A stretch of DNA of 64,000 nucleotides from Calcarisporiella thermophila CBS 279.70 (Eukaryota; Calcarisporiellomycota), in assembly GCF_041956535.1 (NCBI RefSeq), contig NW_027192196.1:514921-578920 (forward strand), given 5' to 3'. The notes beneath the pieces are model-generated. The model was not told the origin of the DNA, did no database searches, and saw only the letters and a program-made list of their open reading frames with translations. Below, one piece after another: positions 22,494 through 34,287 of this stretch (positions are counted from its first letter, which is position 1; every line of letters begins with the position of its first letter). Position numbers and translations under genes: made by a program.

Positions 22494-23509
22494 TTGTACA
22501 AATGAAGAAGCTTTGGAATACAAAATTGTATATAATATAGATGTTAAATAAAGCTGGTGAAGAAAGTGACTTAAATCTGCCTCCTCCCAGATGCAGGAGA
22601 ATCTAGTTGAAGGCTAAGAAGTGGAGATATAGAATACCAAGATAGAATTTCTCCTAAAAGAGTGAAGCGATTCTGATGCGCCACAAGGGGATGTTGAAAG
22701 CACTTTTATATTGAGCAGTATAAGCTGCAAGAGAGGTCCGGTGAGTATCTCGGAAACGATCCAACGCCATGTTTGTGGTTATGTCTATTTTATGAGTAGT
22801 AGAGCATATATGACTGCAGTTATTGAGATACTATCGTGCAGTTACAAGCCCATACACGCTTCAAGCTGATATCCAGTATTTTTTTTCCAAGTTTTGGCTC
22901 CAAGTGAATGCAAAAAGCTCAATGCGCAGAAGTATTGGATTAGAACCTTCTCTTCTGGAAAATGGGCATTTATTCTGATGCACATTGGATGCATGGTAAT
23001 CGCATTTGAAGAAGGCCAATCTACTTGGGTAGGATCACCAGCAGCTGACGGTGGTGTGAGATATTCTTGGATAGGAAAGCCATGGTTGTAGTGAGCCCAA
23101 ATGGGTGATGCCAAGAAATTCAATTTGGGTGAAAATTCACGCACGTTTTGTTTCTCCATATACTTTCTCCTCTGAACAAATGATTGTATACTCGCCAAAA
23201 CAAAGCGCTTTGCTTTATCAGTTTCTTTCTCCATGCATCCTCAAAGGATCATGAGGTCTCTACTTGCAAATTGCATTGGCTCCCTTGCGCTAAGGAAGCA
23301 GTTTGTTCCCCTCAAAACTTTTAATGCTGACTGTTGAACATTAGAAATATAGAATTATATTGATTTGGATGAAAAATTTGACAACATTTTAAAAATATAA
23401 CACAATTTGCATTCAATCATGAACCATAAGATTATATACAAGTCTCCGCGCGCTATATGACAATAAATAAAAAAAATTTATATTACAAAAAAAATTTTTT
23501 TTCAGACAC
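22494..23509. other. intergenic between kinase start and Hsp104 stop
   Basis: One kilobase of AT-rich DNA holding the kinase promoter, one unrecognised ORF (22842-23234, listed separately) and the Hsp104 3' flank with T/A runs near 23467-23500. Confidence 0.55.
22842..23234 (-). CDS. hypothetical ORF, 130 codons, unrecognised
   Basis: Single open frame starting MEKETDKAKRFVLASIQSF. Composition is more protein-like than most shadows (mixed charged and aromatic residues, no low complexity), and no gene lies on the other strand. No domain, signal peptide or membrane segment is seen. It could be an orphan gene, a last-exon fragment or chance. Confidence 0.3.
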   Translation of the reverse strand: MEKETDKAKRFVLASIQSFVQRRKYMEKQNVREFSPKLNFLASPIWAHYNHGFPIQEYLTPPSAAGDPTQVDWPSSNAITMHPMCIRINAHFPEEKVLIQYFCALSFLHSLGAKTWKKNTGYQLEACMGL

Positions 23510-26158
23510 TTAGATTTCCATATCCTCGTCTTCAACCATGTCCTCGTCCGCCCATGGTGCAGGACTTTCGATCCCGTGGTTGCGGATGACGATAATCTCT
23601 CCCTCTTGATCAACCGTGACCTTGGCAATCTCACCTGGGCGAACTCCGCCGTCAAGCAAGAGACGCGAGAGTTGGGTGAGCAGGGCATGCTGGATTAGGC
23701 GGTTGAGCGGACGTGCCCCGTAGACTGGGTCGAAACCTTGCTGCGCAAGCAAATCCTTGGCCTTGTCGTCGACATCCAGGGTGATTTGCTTCTCGTCCAG
23801 CCGCTCCTGGACCTCCTTCAGACGAACGTCCACGATCTTGCGAATGTTGGACGGGGTAAGGCGGTTGAACACGATCAGCTCGTCAATCCGATTGATGAAC
23901 TCGTTCGCGAAATGCCGTCGTGCCGTCGCCAGCACCGCGTTCTTGGTCGCTTGGCTCACCTTGTCGCCCTCATCGAGTTCAAACAAGTCCGCGCCCAAAT
24001 TTGAAGTCATCACGATGATGGTATTCTTGAAGTCCACACGACGGCCCTTCGAATCAGTGCAGTGTCCATCATCCAAGATCTGTAGGAGAAGGTTGGACAC
24101 GTCTTTGTGTGCCTTCTCCATTTCGTCGAAGAGCACCACCGTATATGGACGACGGCGTACGGCCTCGGTAAGCTGACCGCCTTCGTCATGGCCGATGTAT
24201 CCGGGAGGTGCTCCCACTAGACGCGATACCGCGTGCTTTTCCATGTACTCGCTCATGTCAATGCGCACGATGGCTCCGGGGTCGTTGAACAGGAACGCAG
24301 CCAGCTCCTTTACACAGAGCGTCTTACCGCATCCAGTCGGCCCCAGGAAAAGGAACGAAGCGAGAGGGCGATTCCGGTTTTGAAGACCAGTGCGGGAAAG
24401 GCGGATGGCGTCGCAGATGGCCTTGATCGCCTCGTCCTGCCCCACAACATGCTGCTTCATGTATTCCTCCATGTGGAGCAGCTTTTCTTTCTCGCTCCGC
24501 TGCAGGTTGGAAACGGGAATACCCGTCCAGCGCGAGACCACCTCCATGATCTGATCCGGACCAACCACCTCAGCTAAAAGCCCGTCCGCGCGCTCAGCAT
24601 CGGCCTGCGACTTTTCGGCCTGGAGCTGAGCCAGCCGTTTCTCCAGGTCGGGGATGGCGTAGTAGCGAATGTCCGCAGCTCGGGCGAGATCGTATCGGCG
24701 CTCCGCATCCTCAGCCTTCGCCTTGAGCTCATCGAGGCGTTGCGACAAATTGCGTATCTCGTCCAGTCGGCCCTTCTCGCTCTCGTACTTCATCTTGAGG
24801 GGCCGAAGTTCCTCTTGGATCCGAGCCATCTCCGCACGCACTTCCTGGAGCCGCTGTTTTGATGCCGCATCCTTCTCCTTCTCCAACGCAGTCGCCTCGA
24901 CTTCCAATTGAAGGTGGCGGCGTTCGAGCTTATCGATGGCTTCGGGCTGCGAGTCAAGCTGCACGCGGGTATTGGCACACGCTTCGTCAATTAAATCGAT
25001 GGCCTTGTCGGGCATGAAACGCTGCGTGATGTACCGGGCGGCCAATTGCGCGGCGGCGACGATAGCGGCATCGGCGATACGGACACCATGGTGCGTCTCG
25101 TATCGCTCCTTGAGCCCACGCAAGATAGAGATGGTATCGGTGACGCTCGGCTCCTCCACCATAACTAGCTGGAAACGGCGTTCGAAAGCGGGATCCTTTT
25201 CGACGTACTGGCGGTACTCGGTAAGCGTGGTAGCGCCAATGCATCGAAGCTCGCCACGCGCAAGCATGGGTTTGAGCAGATTGGCCGCGTCAATGGCTCC
25301 CTCTGATTTGCCCGCGCCCAGTACAGTGTGTATCTCGTCGATGAACACGATTGCCTGTGCCTCCTTCAGCTCCTTCAGCACGGCCTTTAGGCGCTCTTCA
25401 AACTCACCTCGATATTTTGCACCAGCAAGCAAACTTCCAATGTCGAGACTATACACCTTTTTCTGAAGCGACGATGGGATATCGCCCTTCACGATGCGGT
25501 TGGCTAGCCCTTCTGCAATCGCAGTCTTGCCCACGCCTGGCTCTCCAACTAAGCAGGGGTTGTTCTTGGTACGTCTCGATAATACACGAATGACCCGCGA
25601 AATAATCTCATCCCGCCCAATAACAGGATCTAATTTGCCGGAAGCCGCGAGCTCGGTTAGGTCTATACAGTATTTGGACAGGGCCTCGTACGCCTCCTCT
25701 GCGCTCTTGCTTTCCACGCGTCGGTTCCCGCGCACGTGTGTCACGGCATTCTCAAGCGACTTCTTCGTCACACCACCCTCTTTCAGTACTTGCGCCATTG
25801 AGGGAAGGTCCGCGAGAGCGAGTATTAAATGGTCTTGCGCTATATAAAGGTCACGTTGCTTCTTCATGTGCTCATGGGCGTAATGCAACAACTTGGCAAG
25901 CTCTGGAGAATGGCCCATTTCGGTCGGGGGTGGATCTTGGGATGGCTGGCGGACCATGATTTTCTTGAATCCGCGTTCGATAGATACCACGTCCCCTCCG
26001 GCCTTTTCGAGAATGGAGCGAAACAAACTGTTCTCCTCGTCTAACATGACCACGGCCACATGAGAAGGGTGTAGTTGTACGTGTGAATTTTCGGCGGCGT
26101 ATTTCGCCGCCGCATTGAGTGTTTCTGTTGCTTTGTCTGTGAATTGCATAGATGACAT
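23510..26158 (-). CDS. HSP104: Hsp104/ClpB disaggregase
   Basis: Intronless gene for an 882-residue AAA+ hexameric unfoldase that pulls polypeptides out of aggregates with Hsp70/Hsp40 help in the cytosol and nucleus. Order of parts: N-terminal Clp repeat domain ([16 protein letters not shown]), NBD1 with Walker A GEPGVGKT and Walker B VFIDEIH, a coiled-coil middle domain (about residues 405-525), and NBD2 with Walker A GPTGCGKT, pore loop GYIGHDEGG, Walker [12 protein letters not shown] and sensor 2 YGARPLNR. The acidic C-terminus ([12 protein letters not shown]) matches cytosolic fungal Hsp104, which binds TPR co-chaperones, and not mitochondrial Hsp78 (there is no targeting leader). Length is within the family norm of about 880-910. 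Absence of introns in this otherwise intron-containing region fits a heat-inducible gene. Confidence 0.98.
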   Translation of the reverse strand: MSSMQFTDKATETLNAAAKYAAENSHVQLHPSHVAVVMLDEENSLFRSILEKAGGDVVSIERGFKKIMVRQPSQDPPPTEMGHSPELAKLLHYAHEHMKKQRDLYIAQDHLILALADLPSMAQVLKEGGVTKKSLENAVTHVRGNRRVESKSAEEAYEALSKYCIDLTELAASGKLDPVIGRDEIISRVIRVLSRRTKNNPCLVGEPGVGKTAIAEGLANRIVKGDIPSSLQKKVYSLDIGSLLAGAKYRGEFEERLKAVLKELKEAQAIVFIDEIHTVLGAGKSEGAIDAANLLKPMLARGELRCIGATTLTEYRQYVEKDPAFERRFQLVMVEEPSVTDTISILRGLKERYETHHGVRIADAAIVAAAQLAARYITQRFMPDKAIDLIDEACANTRVQLDSQPEAIDKLERRHLQLEVEATALEKEKDAASKQRLQEVRAEMARIQEELRPLKMKYESEKGRLDEIRNLSQRLDELKAKAEDAERRYDLARAADIRYYAIPDLEKRLAQLQAEKSQADAERADGLLAEVVGPDQIMEVVSRWTGIPVSNLQRSEKEKLLHMEEYMKQHVVGQDEAIKAICDAIRLSRTGLQNRNRPLASFLFLGPTGCGKTLCVKELAAFLFNDPGAIVRIDMSEYMEKHAVSRLVGAPPGYIGHDEGGQLTEAVRRRPYTVVLFDEMEKAHKDVSNLLLQILDDGHCTDSKGRRVDFKNTIIVMTSNLGADLFELDEGDKVSQATKNAVLATARRHFANEFINRIDELIVFNRLTPSNIRKIVDVRLKEVQERLDEKQITLDVDDKAKDLLAQQGFDPVYGARPLNRLIQHALLTQLSRLLLDGGVRPGEIAKVTVDQEGEIIVIRNHGIESPAPWADEDMVEDEDMEI

Positions 26159-26300
26159 TGCTGGGTATAACTAATTTTGCACTGCACTTTGCCGCCCGCC
26201 CCGCCCTTTAAATAGTTTATGGGGAATTTTGTCCGAATTCTACAAATTGCTTCAGATTGCGAGCAGTCACTAGATCCTTCGGCAAGGTTCCAAAAGAGAC
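26159..26300 (-). promoter_or_regulatory. candidate HSP104 core promoter
   Basis: Read on the minus strand, a TATA-like element (CTATTTAAAG, about 26208-26217) lies 50-60 bases upstream of the Hsp104 ATG, followed by a GC box-like stretch. Farther upstream are GAA half sites, including two spaced by seven bases (GAA-N7-GAA, near 26278-26290) as in gapped heat-shock elements, and a GAATTC. There is no perfect three-unit heat-shock element. This is a motif-level suggestion only. Confidence 0.35.
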
Positions 26301-26632
26301 TAAACGAAAATGGTACAAGAGTCATTTATTACGCCCACCAGGGTTTAAAAAGCTATCATCAAGTTTAATAAAGAAATAAAAGCAAATAGGAAAATAGGAA
26401 AGAAAGAGAGAGAAGAAAGACATGCAAAATAGAATAAAAGATAGTAGACTAAGTTCTGTACAAAAACACAAGAGAGAAGAATGGGAAATAAAGCAAACGT
26501 TTTGAAAACACAAATAAAGCATAAGACAAAAAAAAAAGAAAGAGGAAATGAATATCTAATATTAAAATGTCCCTTGTATTTCTTCGTTTTAGAAAGAAAA
26601 AAAAAAATGCTCCAAATATAACATAGAAATCG
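26301..26632. other. AT-rich 3' flank of the G-alpha gene
   Basis: A-rich on the plus strand with several A runs. It probably holds the 3' UTR of the minus-strand G-alpha gene and the distal Hsp104 promoter. No gene is seen. Confidence 0.5.
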
Positions 26633-28188
26633 CTACAGTATTCCAGAATCCTTGAGTGCGTTCTGCAGTAAAGTTTCCTTTACAGCAGCAAATACGAGCC
26701 GAATCTAACAAAGACGAATAGGGGACGGTTAGCACTGACAACCGAAATTACCGACAACACGAGTCCATAAGCATGGACAACTAGTAGCAGAGATGAATAT
26801 GAACTTACGTTAGAAGTGTCGGTTGCTGTGGTGAGATGCGGGTATATATTTAGGCGAGCACGGTTGGTTGATGTGAACCGCCAGGCAATATACTTGATAG
26901 CCTTGTTAATGTCGGATCCACCTAGAAGAAAAACAGAAAAAGGAATCGTGTTAAAACTTGAGGCCCGCACACATCCATTATCCCACACTTGCCATAATAA
27001 TCTGGGAAATAGTTCTCCAGAGGGACCTTTGGCAGCTTGGCTTTGAATAGATCGAATTTGTTCAAGAATAGTATGATACTTGAGCGCAAGAACCAGCGAC
27101 TATTGATCACCGACTCAAACAACACCAAGCTCTCCACCATTCTATTTTGCCCGCTCTCCTCTAATAGTTGCTGGGAGAAAGAAAAAAATTAGTGAACTTT
27201 GAAATCCAAGTGGCGAGTTCGCGTCAATGTATCCACCTGATCGTATTCCGACAATGCGACGCAAAATATGATGGAGGTTACTGCTTCGAAGCAATGGATC
27301 CACTTCTTACGCTCCGAGCGCTGGCCACCCACATCAAAAAGGTGTATACTTAGCTGGCCCATTGTGAACCGCGTTTCAGAAATACCGGTAGTTTTGAGTC
27401 GTGCTCGGAGCACATCGTCTTGCGTTGGAATATAGTCGGAACTTTTTATCCTTTTTATATTGTCAAAGAAGCTACAGAGAAAATTAAACAGGTGAGAAAA
27501 CCCGTCAAGCAAACCAAGAAAAAGTCAACCTACTATGGGGCCGAGTCCATTAGATAAAATTCGATATGCCCACGATCCAGCATCTTTTGGACCACTGGGT
27601 CATGCCAGACCGCATACAGGGCATCCGAGATCTCACTTGATAATCGATAATCGGGCGAGTTCTGGACTTGGTAGGCCATAATTAGGTCTGCTCGAGACTT
27701 TTTTACCCAAGTTGTAAAAAAACAGGTGTTAGAGTCGAAAGGAAATCAATTAGAAGCCCAGCGATTAACCCTACTCTGTTCTCAGTCATCTCAAACTCTA
27801 GTTCTAGTTTCTCCAGCGAAGCAATCAGTGTCTGAGCGGATTCTACCAAATTTTTGTACACAATCGTACGCCACCACTCAAGCTCTGCTTTGTTATACCC
27901 ATTCTGATGGATAATCTTCATCTGTTTGACGATGGTTGATTTGCCTGACTCGCCGCTTCCTGTATAACGAGCATCGCGAGTGAGTAAAATTTGGGTTGAG
28001 GGTAGAGGGAGGAGAAGAGAGGGGCGGGGGAGTGACGAATTGACTAATAGCATCGAGATTATTGGCTTACCTAGTAGCAAGATTTTGCATTCCTTATTAA
28101 ATTTGTTTCTATCCTCCTCAATCTGCCGGTCGATTGCCAGACTTCTTTGCCTCTCCTCTTTCTCCTCCGACGACATACATAACCCCAT
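26633..28188 (-). CDS. heterotrimeric G-protein alpha subunit
   Basis: Multi-exon gene from 28188 ([14 protein letters not shown]) to 26633. Gly2 and Cys4 are the usual N-myristoylation and palmitoylation sites. The guanine-nucleotide motifs are complete: G1 [14 protein letters not shown] (an intron splits the G codon), Arg-containing switch [16 protein letters not shown]3 [13 protein letters not shown]4 LNKFDLF and G5-like TTATDTSN. The helical domain lies between G1 and switch I. The protein ends NALKDSGIL, so the cysteine four residues from the end that is ADP-ribosylated in Gi types is Ser. The subunit couples seven-helix receptors to cAMP or MAPK signalling in mating, nutrient sensing and growth. 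A gene for phospholipase C lies at the far end of the window, but there is no sign that they are co-regulated. Confidence 0.96.
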
Positions 28189-29026
28189 GGCGAAGGGTAT
28201 TTTAAATACTTAGTGATCAGAGAACGATTCAACAAAAGTCAAGCGAGCGAAATTAATGGCGATGGAAACAACTCGAAAGATCGCGGGAAAAATAAACACC
28301 TCAAAGACTGGTTACATTAAAGGGCGAGGGGCAGGCAAGGCTTCTAGCGACAGTGAGGATGGGTGAGAAGAATAGATCAACGAGCAATAGCTTTGAGAAA
28401 CTTTCTCTATTTCAAGTCAAATTCTGAAATCTTTCTAATCAGTTGCCTTATGCTGATTGGACGGAGAGGTAAACATTTCATTTTGGAGGGAAAACACGTT
28501 GCGGGAGATTTCTAAGTTATGAAATGGAACATCTCTGTATCTCACAAAAACAAAGCTGGAACCGCAAAATAAAAACCCGTTTTCACGAGATTCTCGGCGT
28601 TGAACTCTTAAGCTTCTGATTTTAGCTCGGAGTTCATCAAGGTGGAGGCATTAACTTTAAAGAGACAAACTACCGATAACTGACTCTCCTTCTCGAGTTG
28701 CAAAAAAGGGCCATCATGCAATGCTCAGCCATGGCTTATATCACCGTACTTTCTCCCTCCATTCTCCTCTTTGGCAGATACATCGCGGTCGATTCCCTAT
28801 TTGAGAGTCGCCCCTGCATGAGACAAGCATATTCTAGATATGGTTACATGTCTCTATTTAATCCTTAGATTTTATTCCCTAAATCAAGGAACAGGCCATA
28901 GGAATAGGACACGACGGATGACAAATGCAATCATGGTATTTTCAATAGCATGTTAAATAACAAGAGATAGGGTTAAATAAGGGGGAACAAAATAGATTAA
29001 TGAACAGTTAATTAAGGAGAGAAATA
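28189..29026. other. intergenic: G-alpha promoter and RhoGAP 3' flank
   Basis: About 840 bases without a supported gene. The half nearer the G-alpha gene holds its promoter and leader; the other half is AT-rich 3' flank of the RhoGAP gene. Confidence 0.55.
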
Positions 29027-32000
29027 TCAAATGGAAAAAACAAGCTCGGTCGGCTTTGGCGGGTTCTTTTGTCTTCGAAGCGACGCAGTTTTCCTGAGAA
29101 GCGAGGTTTTCCTTGAGAAGAGTGAGCCTGAAGTAGAAGAGGACGGGTTCGGTGGGTTGGAGTGAGGAGTAGACGCCAGCGTCGACTTTGTATTTATATC
29201 TTCTTTTTCTGGAGGCGCGGGAGACATTTTTCCCTTGGAGGGATGCAGATCTTCAGAGAAGAGTTCGGTCGCGTGCTGTACAAGAAACTCTACAACTAGA
29301 TTCGCTTGGGAAAGAGCAGTTAGGTCTAGTTGATTAGCATGATCCCCCATAAGGGTTGGACCAAACACTACGGAGAGATTCCTTGCGGGCATTAGGTTCT
29401 TGTCACTTCGATTTTGGATCCTTTAATTAGAAAGAAGATGTTTTTTTTAAAAAAAATGTGGTCCTGGCACTAGGGGAACACACAACACGTTACCGGTCTA
29501 GGTGAAGCATTAAATATTTCAGGATAACATAGTTCGGATAGGGAAGCTGTGACAACCCCCGCTTGAACCCATCTATCCTCTTACTCTCTTCAACCAAACC
29601 TGCACAAATTAAAATGTTGGAAGTTAGCATTAATGCGTCGCCTCAGATGAGCGATTCGTCAAGGGGAAAAATTAAATAGCATACCTAGCGCATCAATCCA
29701 TTTATCATGCAATTCCGGAGGTAAGAGCGGCTGTGGTAATCCCCTTAAGTACATCTTTAGCACACTTGCAACCGCGTGGATGTCCAGGTCGGACTCTTCC
29801 AAGCCGTGCCCTTCGGTGAGTAGCTGCTGAACCAGACGAGCCGTTGATGTGGCACCTGTCTTTCTATAGATGCCTTCGGCATCCATACCACGACGCTCGA
29901 CTTCCGAGACTAATTGACGGAGGAGATATGGCGGATGATCATCTTCCAACTTTAGTTCTCGGCCGAAATCTAAACACGGGACAACAGAACAATCAATACG
30001 GCCAAAAAAATCGGGAAGAGTCCAAGAAGACAATAAAAATCTTACATTTTCTGTTAGCTTCACCGTGGCACCACGAGGGAACCTTGGCCAAGCATCTCAT
30101 ATGCGAGATCATACCGCAGTCTATAATTCGAAAGCATGCTCAACTCAGCTATCCTTCGACGGGGCAATAAGCATGGGAACTTACCAGAGCATCGAACTTC
30201 GCCGCGTCCCCATATTTTTTCCCCGCACATTTCACATTTTACCGGTTTAAGGAAATTGTTAGAATTGAAGCAATGTTGGCCGTGCCGTATCTCCTCCAGC
30301 ATCCTCGGACTAGCGCTGCGAGAAATCGCTTTTTTCCAGTCGAGCTTTTTAGGCGGCTGGATATCGGCATGGATCGCGTGGACGGTGCCGATGCTAACGG
30401 GCGATTCGATTCGTTTGAGGTCGGTGCTAAGGTTATCCACTTCTATGTTATGGGACAAAAATGTTAGACCAGAGGATCGAGGAAATAAAACGGGGAATGC
30501 GGTATATACCGGAAAGCGAGGACTCCTCCCTGGCCTTCTCCTCTGATTCTTTCTCTTTTTCCTCTTTGCTTGCAGCTTTAGCAGCTACTTGCCGTGATCT
30601 CATCTCCTCGATTTCCAGCACCAATGCATCCCTTGTTTTGCGTAGTTTCTCCACCTCTTCCTCGAGTGCCTTATGCTCAAAGTCCAGCTTTGAGAGTCCG
30701 CACTTACAACAGGCTTGTTCCTCGACTTCGCCCAATCTGCCCGCTATCAAAGCGTCAGATGGGGGCGATGGTTGATTTGTAGTATCTACGTGGAGACCAG
30801 CTCCATGAATTTCGTTGGATTTATAGGTGTGGGTGGTGGCGGTGGTAAGGGCCTTGTATATCTCGAGCTCACGTTGTAAATGTGCAACCGTTTCCTCTGC
30901 TTGTTGACGAAGTACGGCCTCATTGGCAAATTCCTGCTTGGCACTTTGGAACTCCTCGACTGCCCTCCTTCCCACATCCTAGTATACAAATCAACGGTAG
31001 AATAAGTCAGCGAGTCAATCAAAGGAGATCCAGATATTTGAGTGTTACGCACCCGAATCTCCTCTAGGTTCGCTTCAATATCCGCAAGTTTTCCCAGCAG
31101 CGTCTGAAGTTCCTGCCTCAAAACAGCCACCTCCTCCACACTCGGGGGGAGGACTTCTGCTGTGCCACTCTCGACTTCAGCCATGACCACCGTCTGTTTG
31201 AGAATAGCCGAGGTATCGATTGCTTTATCTAAGCTTTGATCGTTGCCTCCGAAGGTTCTGCGGTTTCCAGCCTCGCTCTCTATGCCACTGGCATGGTGCA
31301 CGCGTAAAGTGGAGCTATTGGGGATACCCAGCAGCAAAATCTGGCTCAAACGATCGACGGCACTGGGCTTTTCTTCCAACGAGGATCCCCATGTCAGTCT
31401 TTCCGATGGTGTCTTTATTTCACCAGAAGTGCCACCTTGCTCCATCGCGGTGAAGTACGAGTCCACAAAGGAATCGATGTGGGAGGACTTCTTGGGTCGG
31501 GGCAATGCAATGAAAGGTTGTACCGGCGAGGGAGATAATTCGATTGGAACATCGAGTGAAGTTCGTGGGTATGCTACGGATAAGTTCGATTCATTCCCAG
31601 ACCCTGCCGCAATCCATTTTTGACTCCCATTTCCACGTCGGTTTGGACGGCGGGACAAGAAGTCTCCCGGGCCATCCATTGCTGTCTCCTCGCTTGGTCC
31701 TCGCTGCGTTTCGCCATGTGTTTCCTGCCTACCAAAAGTGTTGTTCGGGAATTTGGAGCTAGAGTGTAGAAGTGGCCAGGGTAATACGGAGTTGTTTGCA
31801 CGATGCGATGAGGTGGATGAAGAAAAGGGATGAGGGGATTGTTTGCGGCTAGTTAGCTGAGAAATATTCGGCAGTGTTTTATCACGCATCTTCTCAAATA
31901 GCGAGGGTTTACGGCCAAGCGGAGCCGACTTGGATGACTTAGAAGATTTACGGCGTTGATAGCATTCAGGACAGAAGACACCCTTTTGTCCAACATCAAT

Positions 32001-32574
32001 ATAATGAACAGAATGTAGAATTATTTTGGGAAAAAATTGGCCTACTCACTTTTGATGTCTGAATAAATGTCAAATCGCTAATCCTCTTCTGGCATGATGT
32101 GCACCGAAAGCATTCCTCATGATAGGCATCATTCGGCTCTAGCGAAATGGAAACCAAAACCAATAAAATGAAGGGATTCTGAGTGAGTCAGCTTATAAAA
32201 GAGCACAGCAATCCATGGCTGTGGATGGAAAATGAAAAGTTTTAATTACTCACCCGCCAAAATCGCCTTATCGGTGATGGCGTGACCGCATATCTTGCAT
32301 TTATATGAGCAATTCTGGCAGATGGGCAGCCCGCTTGACAATAGAAGAAGCTTAGAGTCGCAGTCGACAAGAGAATGGCATTTTGCACATTTGAAACTAT
32401 AATCCAGACAATTAGAACAAGCCAATTTGAGCAGCAAAAGTTAAATGAAACAGAGGGGAGCACTTACCATTCAATATGCCAGATGTTCCCGCCAAAAGAG
32501 ACCACCGCACCCTCCTCAATCTCTCGATTGCAGCCTAAACATGTGGCTTCGACATCTTCCAAAACATCTTCCAT
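29027..32574 (-). CDS. LIM-LIM-C1-RhoGAP protein (Rga type)
   Basis: Multi-exon gene from 32574 (MEDVLEDVEATCLGC) to 29027. Two LIM zinc fingers come first: CLGCNREI...HIECFKCAKC...CQNC and CKICGHAI...HEECFRCTSC...CPEC. Then a long low-complexity region and a coiled coil (about 31180-30570). Next is a complete C1 finger formed by splicing: HCFNSNNFLKPVKCEMCGEK joined to CSDCGMISHMRC. Last is a RhoGAP domain with the arginine finger in GIYRKTGAT, plus LKMYLRGLPQPLLP and NLSVVFGPTLM. The domain order matches fungal Rga-type regulators that switch off Rho/Cdc42 GTPases during polarised growth. The C1 domain lacks obvious diacylglycerol-site checks here, so lipid binding is open. The C-terminal tail is Ser/Lys-rich. 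Confidence 0.94.
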
Positions 32575-33051
32575 TTCAATAGAGGGGAATAGATAAGTAG
32601 AAACGGGAGTGAAAGGAGGAGAGGAATGGGATAAAAAGAATGTGAGGATTTAAAGAGTGACTAAACCGCCGATGAAGATAATATTGTAAGAAATGAGTGT
32701 CGAACGAGTGGAGCAATGTATGAAAGTTGGTGATGAGGAACAAGCAAATGGATATAAGCTCTGTTCCACATATTTGGCGATCTTAGCTCCGACGTCAGAA
32801 CAGATGGGGTTACTTGTGCCCTTATTACACGAGCTACCAGGATAGGCCGCGGAGCATTCTAACATTTTGCGATTCTTGATAATATTAAAAGGTTCAAAAT
32901 GGGAAAATAAAAGACAAAAAAAAAGTGTTGATTCATTTTAATTTCCATAATCTCCGGCAAGCTCATTTGGAATATTTATATCCCGTGGACCTGATACCGT
33001 CTGGCCCTTTTACCGTACCGTTTATTTCATCGCGCTTGACGCCATTGTGAA
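32575..33051. other. divergent promoter region
   Basis: Separates the divergently transcribed LIM-RhoGAP (-) and PRELI (+) genes. A short minus-strand frame (32650-32865) has no features of a gene. Regulatory sites are not recognised. Confidence 0.55.
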
Positions 33052-33849
33052 ATGACCAAAACTCACCCTACCCATTGCATCTACCCGCACCCCTGGGATG
33101 TGGTCGTTCGCGCCTATCTCCGTCGCTATCCAACTCACCCACGCGTTCCAGTGCTTCTCTCCTCCGAGGTCTTGTCCGATGAGCTGCTCCTCCCATCCAT
33201 GCCGCCAACCCCTTATCCCCAGCATGCTGGCCACGATATCCCAGTCCGAGGGACAAGACGCATCGTTCGCCGGTGCCGAGTCGCCATCGAGATGCCTACG
33301 CTGGTGAAAAAAACCTTTGGGGTGACGGACGGCATCTTCCTGCACACCACCTTGATCGACGCGGACAACAAAGAGATGCGGGTTGAGTCGCAGAATCAGA
33401 GTTGGGCGGAGAAAATCACAATAGGAGACGTGACGGTGTTCCGTGCGTGTCCGCCCGGCACGTCCGCACCGGTGCTTCCTCTGCCGCACAACTTCGATCA
33501 GCAAAGGCGCAACGCACCCACGCTGCAGGGGTTGGCCGCCGTCAAAGTCACGGAGGCGTGCGACTACACCGAATTTGAACAGCAGGCCTTTCTTGAGCTG
33601 CCCAAAATCCCCCTCGCCAAGACGATTGAGAAGCACTGCCTGCAGATCTACATGAAGAACACAATGTGCGCTCGAATGCTCGATATGCTCTTCTGCGATG
33701 ATGTGTTACGAGAACAGTTAGACCTGCCTAAACTTCCCTCCGTAGCCCCGTTTCCCGGGGAACAAAATGACGGCGGTGAAACCAAGAAATTGATCCGAGC
33801 CGAGAGTGAGCCTGCCATTACGCAGCAAGCCTTGATCCCATCGGCGTGA
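33052..33849 (+). CDS. PRELI/MSF1 (Ups-like) lipid-transfer protein
   Basis: Single-exon gene of 265 residues. The N-terminal motif YPHPWDVVVRAYLRRYP is the hallmark of the PRELI/MSF1 family, and a predicted seven-strand plus helix pattern continues (RRCRVAIEMPTLVKKTFG, MRVESQNQSW). A helical stretch near residues 195-230 (AKTIEKHCLQIYMKN) corresponds to the family's C-terminal helix. Members carry phosphatidic acid or phosphatidylserine between mitochondrial membranes in complex with TRIAP1/Mdm35. The match is clear at the N-terminus and weaker after residue 100. The last 35 residues are an added polar tail. The first ATG is used; initiation immediately before THCIYPHPW fits the family. Confidence 0.82.
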   Translation: MTKTHPTHCIYPHPWDVVVRAYLRRYPTHPRVPVLLSSEVLSDELLLPSMPPTPYPQHAGHDIPVRGTRRIVRRCRVAIEMPTLVKKTFGVTDGIFLHTTLIDADNKEMRVESQNQSWAEKITIGDVTVFRACPPGTSAPVLPLPHNFDQQRRNAPTLQGLAAVKVTEACDYTEFEQQAFLELPKIPLAKTIEKHCLQIYMKNTMCARMLDMLFCDDVLREQLDLPKLPSVAPFPGEQNDGGETKKLIRAESEPAITQQALIPSA

Positions 33850-34287
33850 AACGAGAAGCCTTTTTTGTTTGTTCTTTCCTGATTTCAGGGATCGATGTAT
33901 ATAAATTGATATAATATTACACATGCGGATTCTGTTTTGTAAACTCGATAGCTTCACTTGTATTAAGAGCGCCCTCTTTTTTTTTTTAGATTAGCTTCCA
34001 TAATTGAGATAGTTGATATTTTCATTCATTATCCAGCACACATACACACACATACACACGTACCCATACAAAATATGATTCCCGCGTCCTAATTACCCGA
34101 TAAAAACAAAAGAGGAACAAATTCAAATTAAAAGTACACTAAAGGAAGAATATAGTAAAGTATAACGAGTAGATAAGGAATATTAAAAGCACACACACAC
34201 TTGAAACAGAATAGCCAAGAGGGGAAAGGGGGTAGGGGGAAGAAAAAAAAACAAGTATATACAGACTGAAAATGCATAACGCCTCGC
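33850..34287. other. convergent intergenic with CA-rich repeat
   Basis: Between the 3' ends of the PRELI gene (+) and the winged-helix gene (-). Contains an imperfect CACA/CATACA repeat at about 34038-34063 and another CA run near 34190. No gene. Confidence 0.65.

Noticed and set aside
28189-29026. Possible gene in the G-alpha/RhoGAP gap
   Set aside because: No open frame with coding character; AT-rich with stops in all frames.
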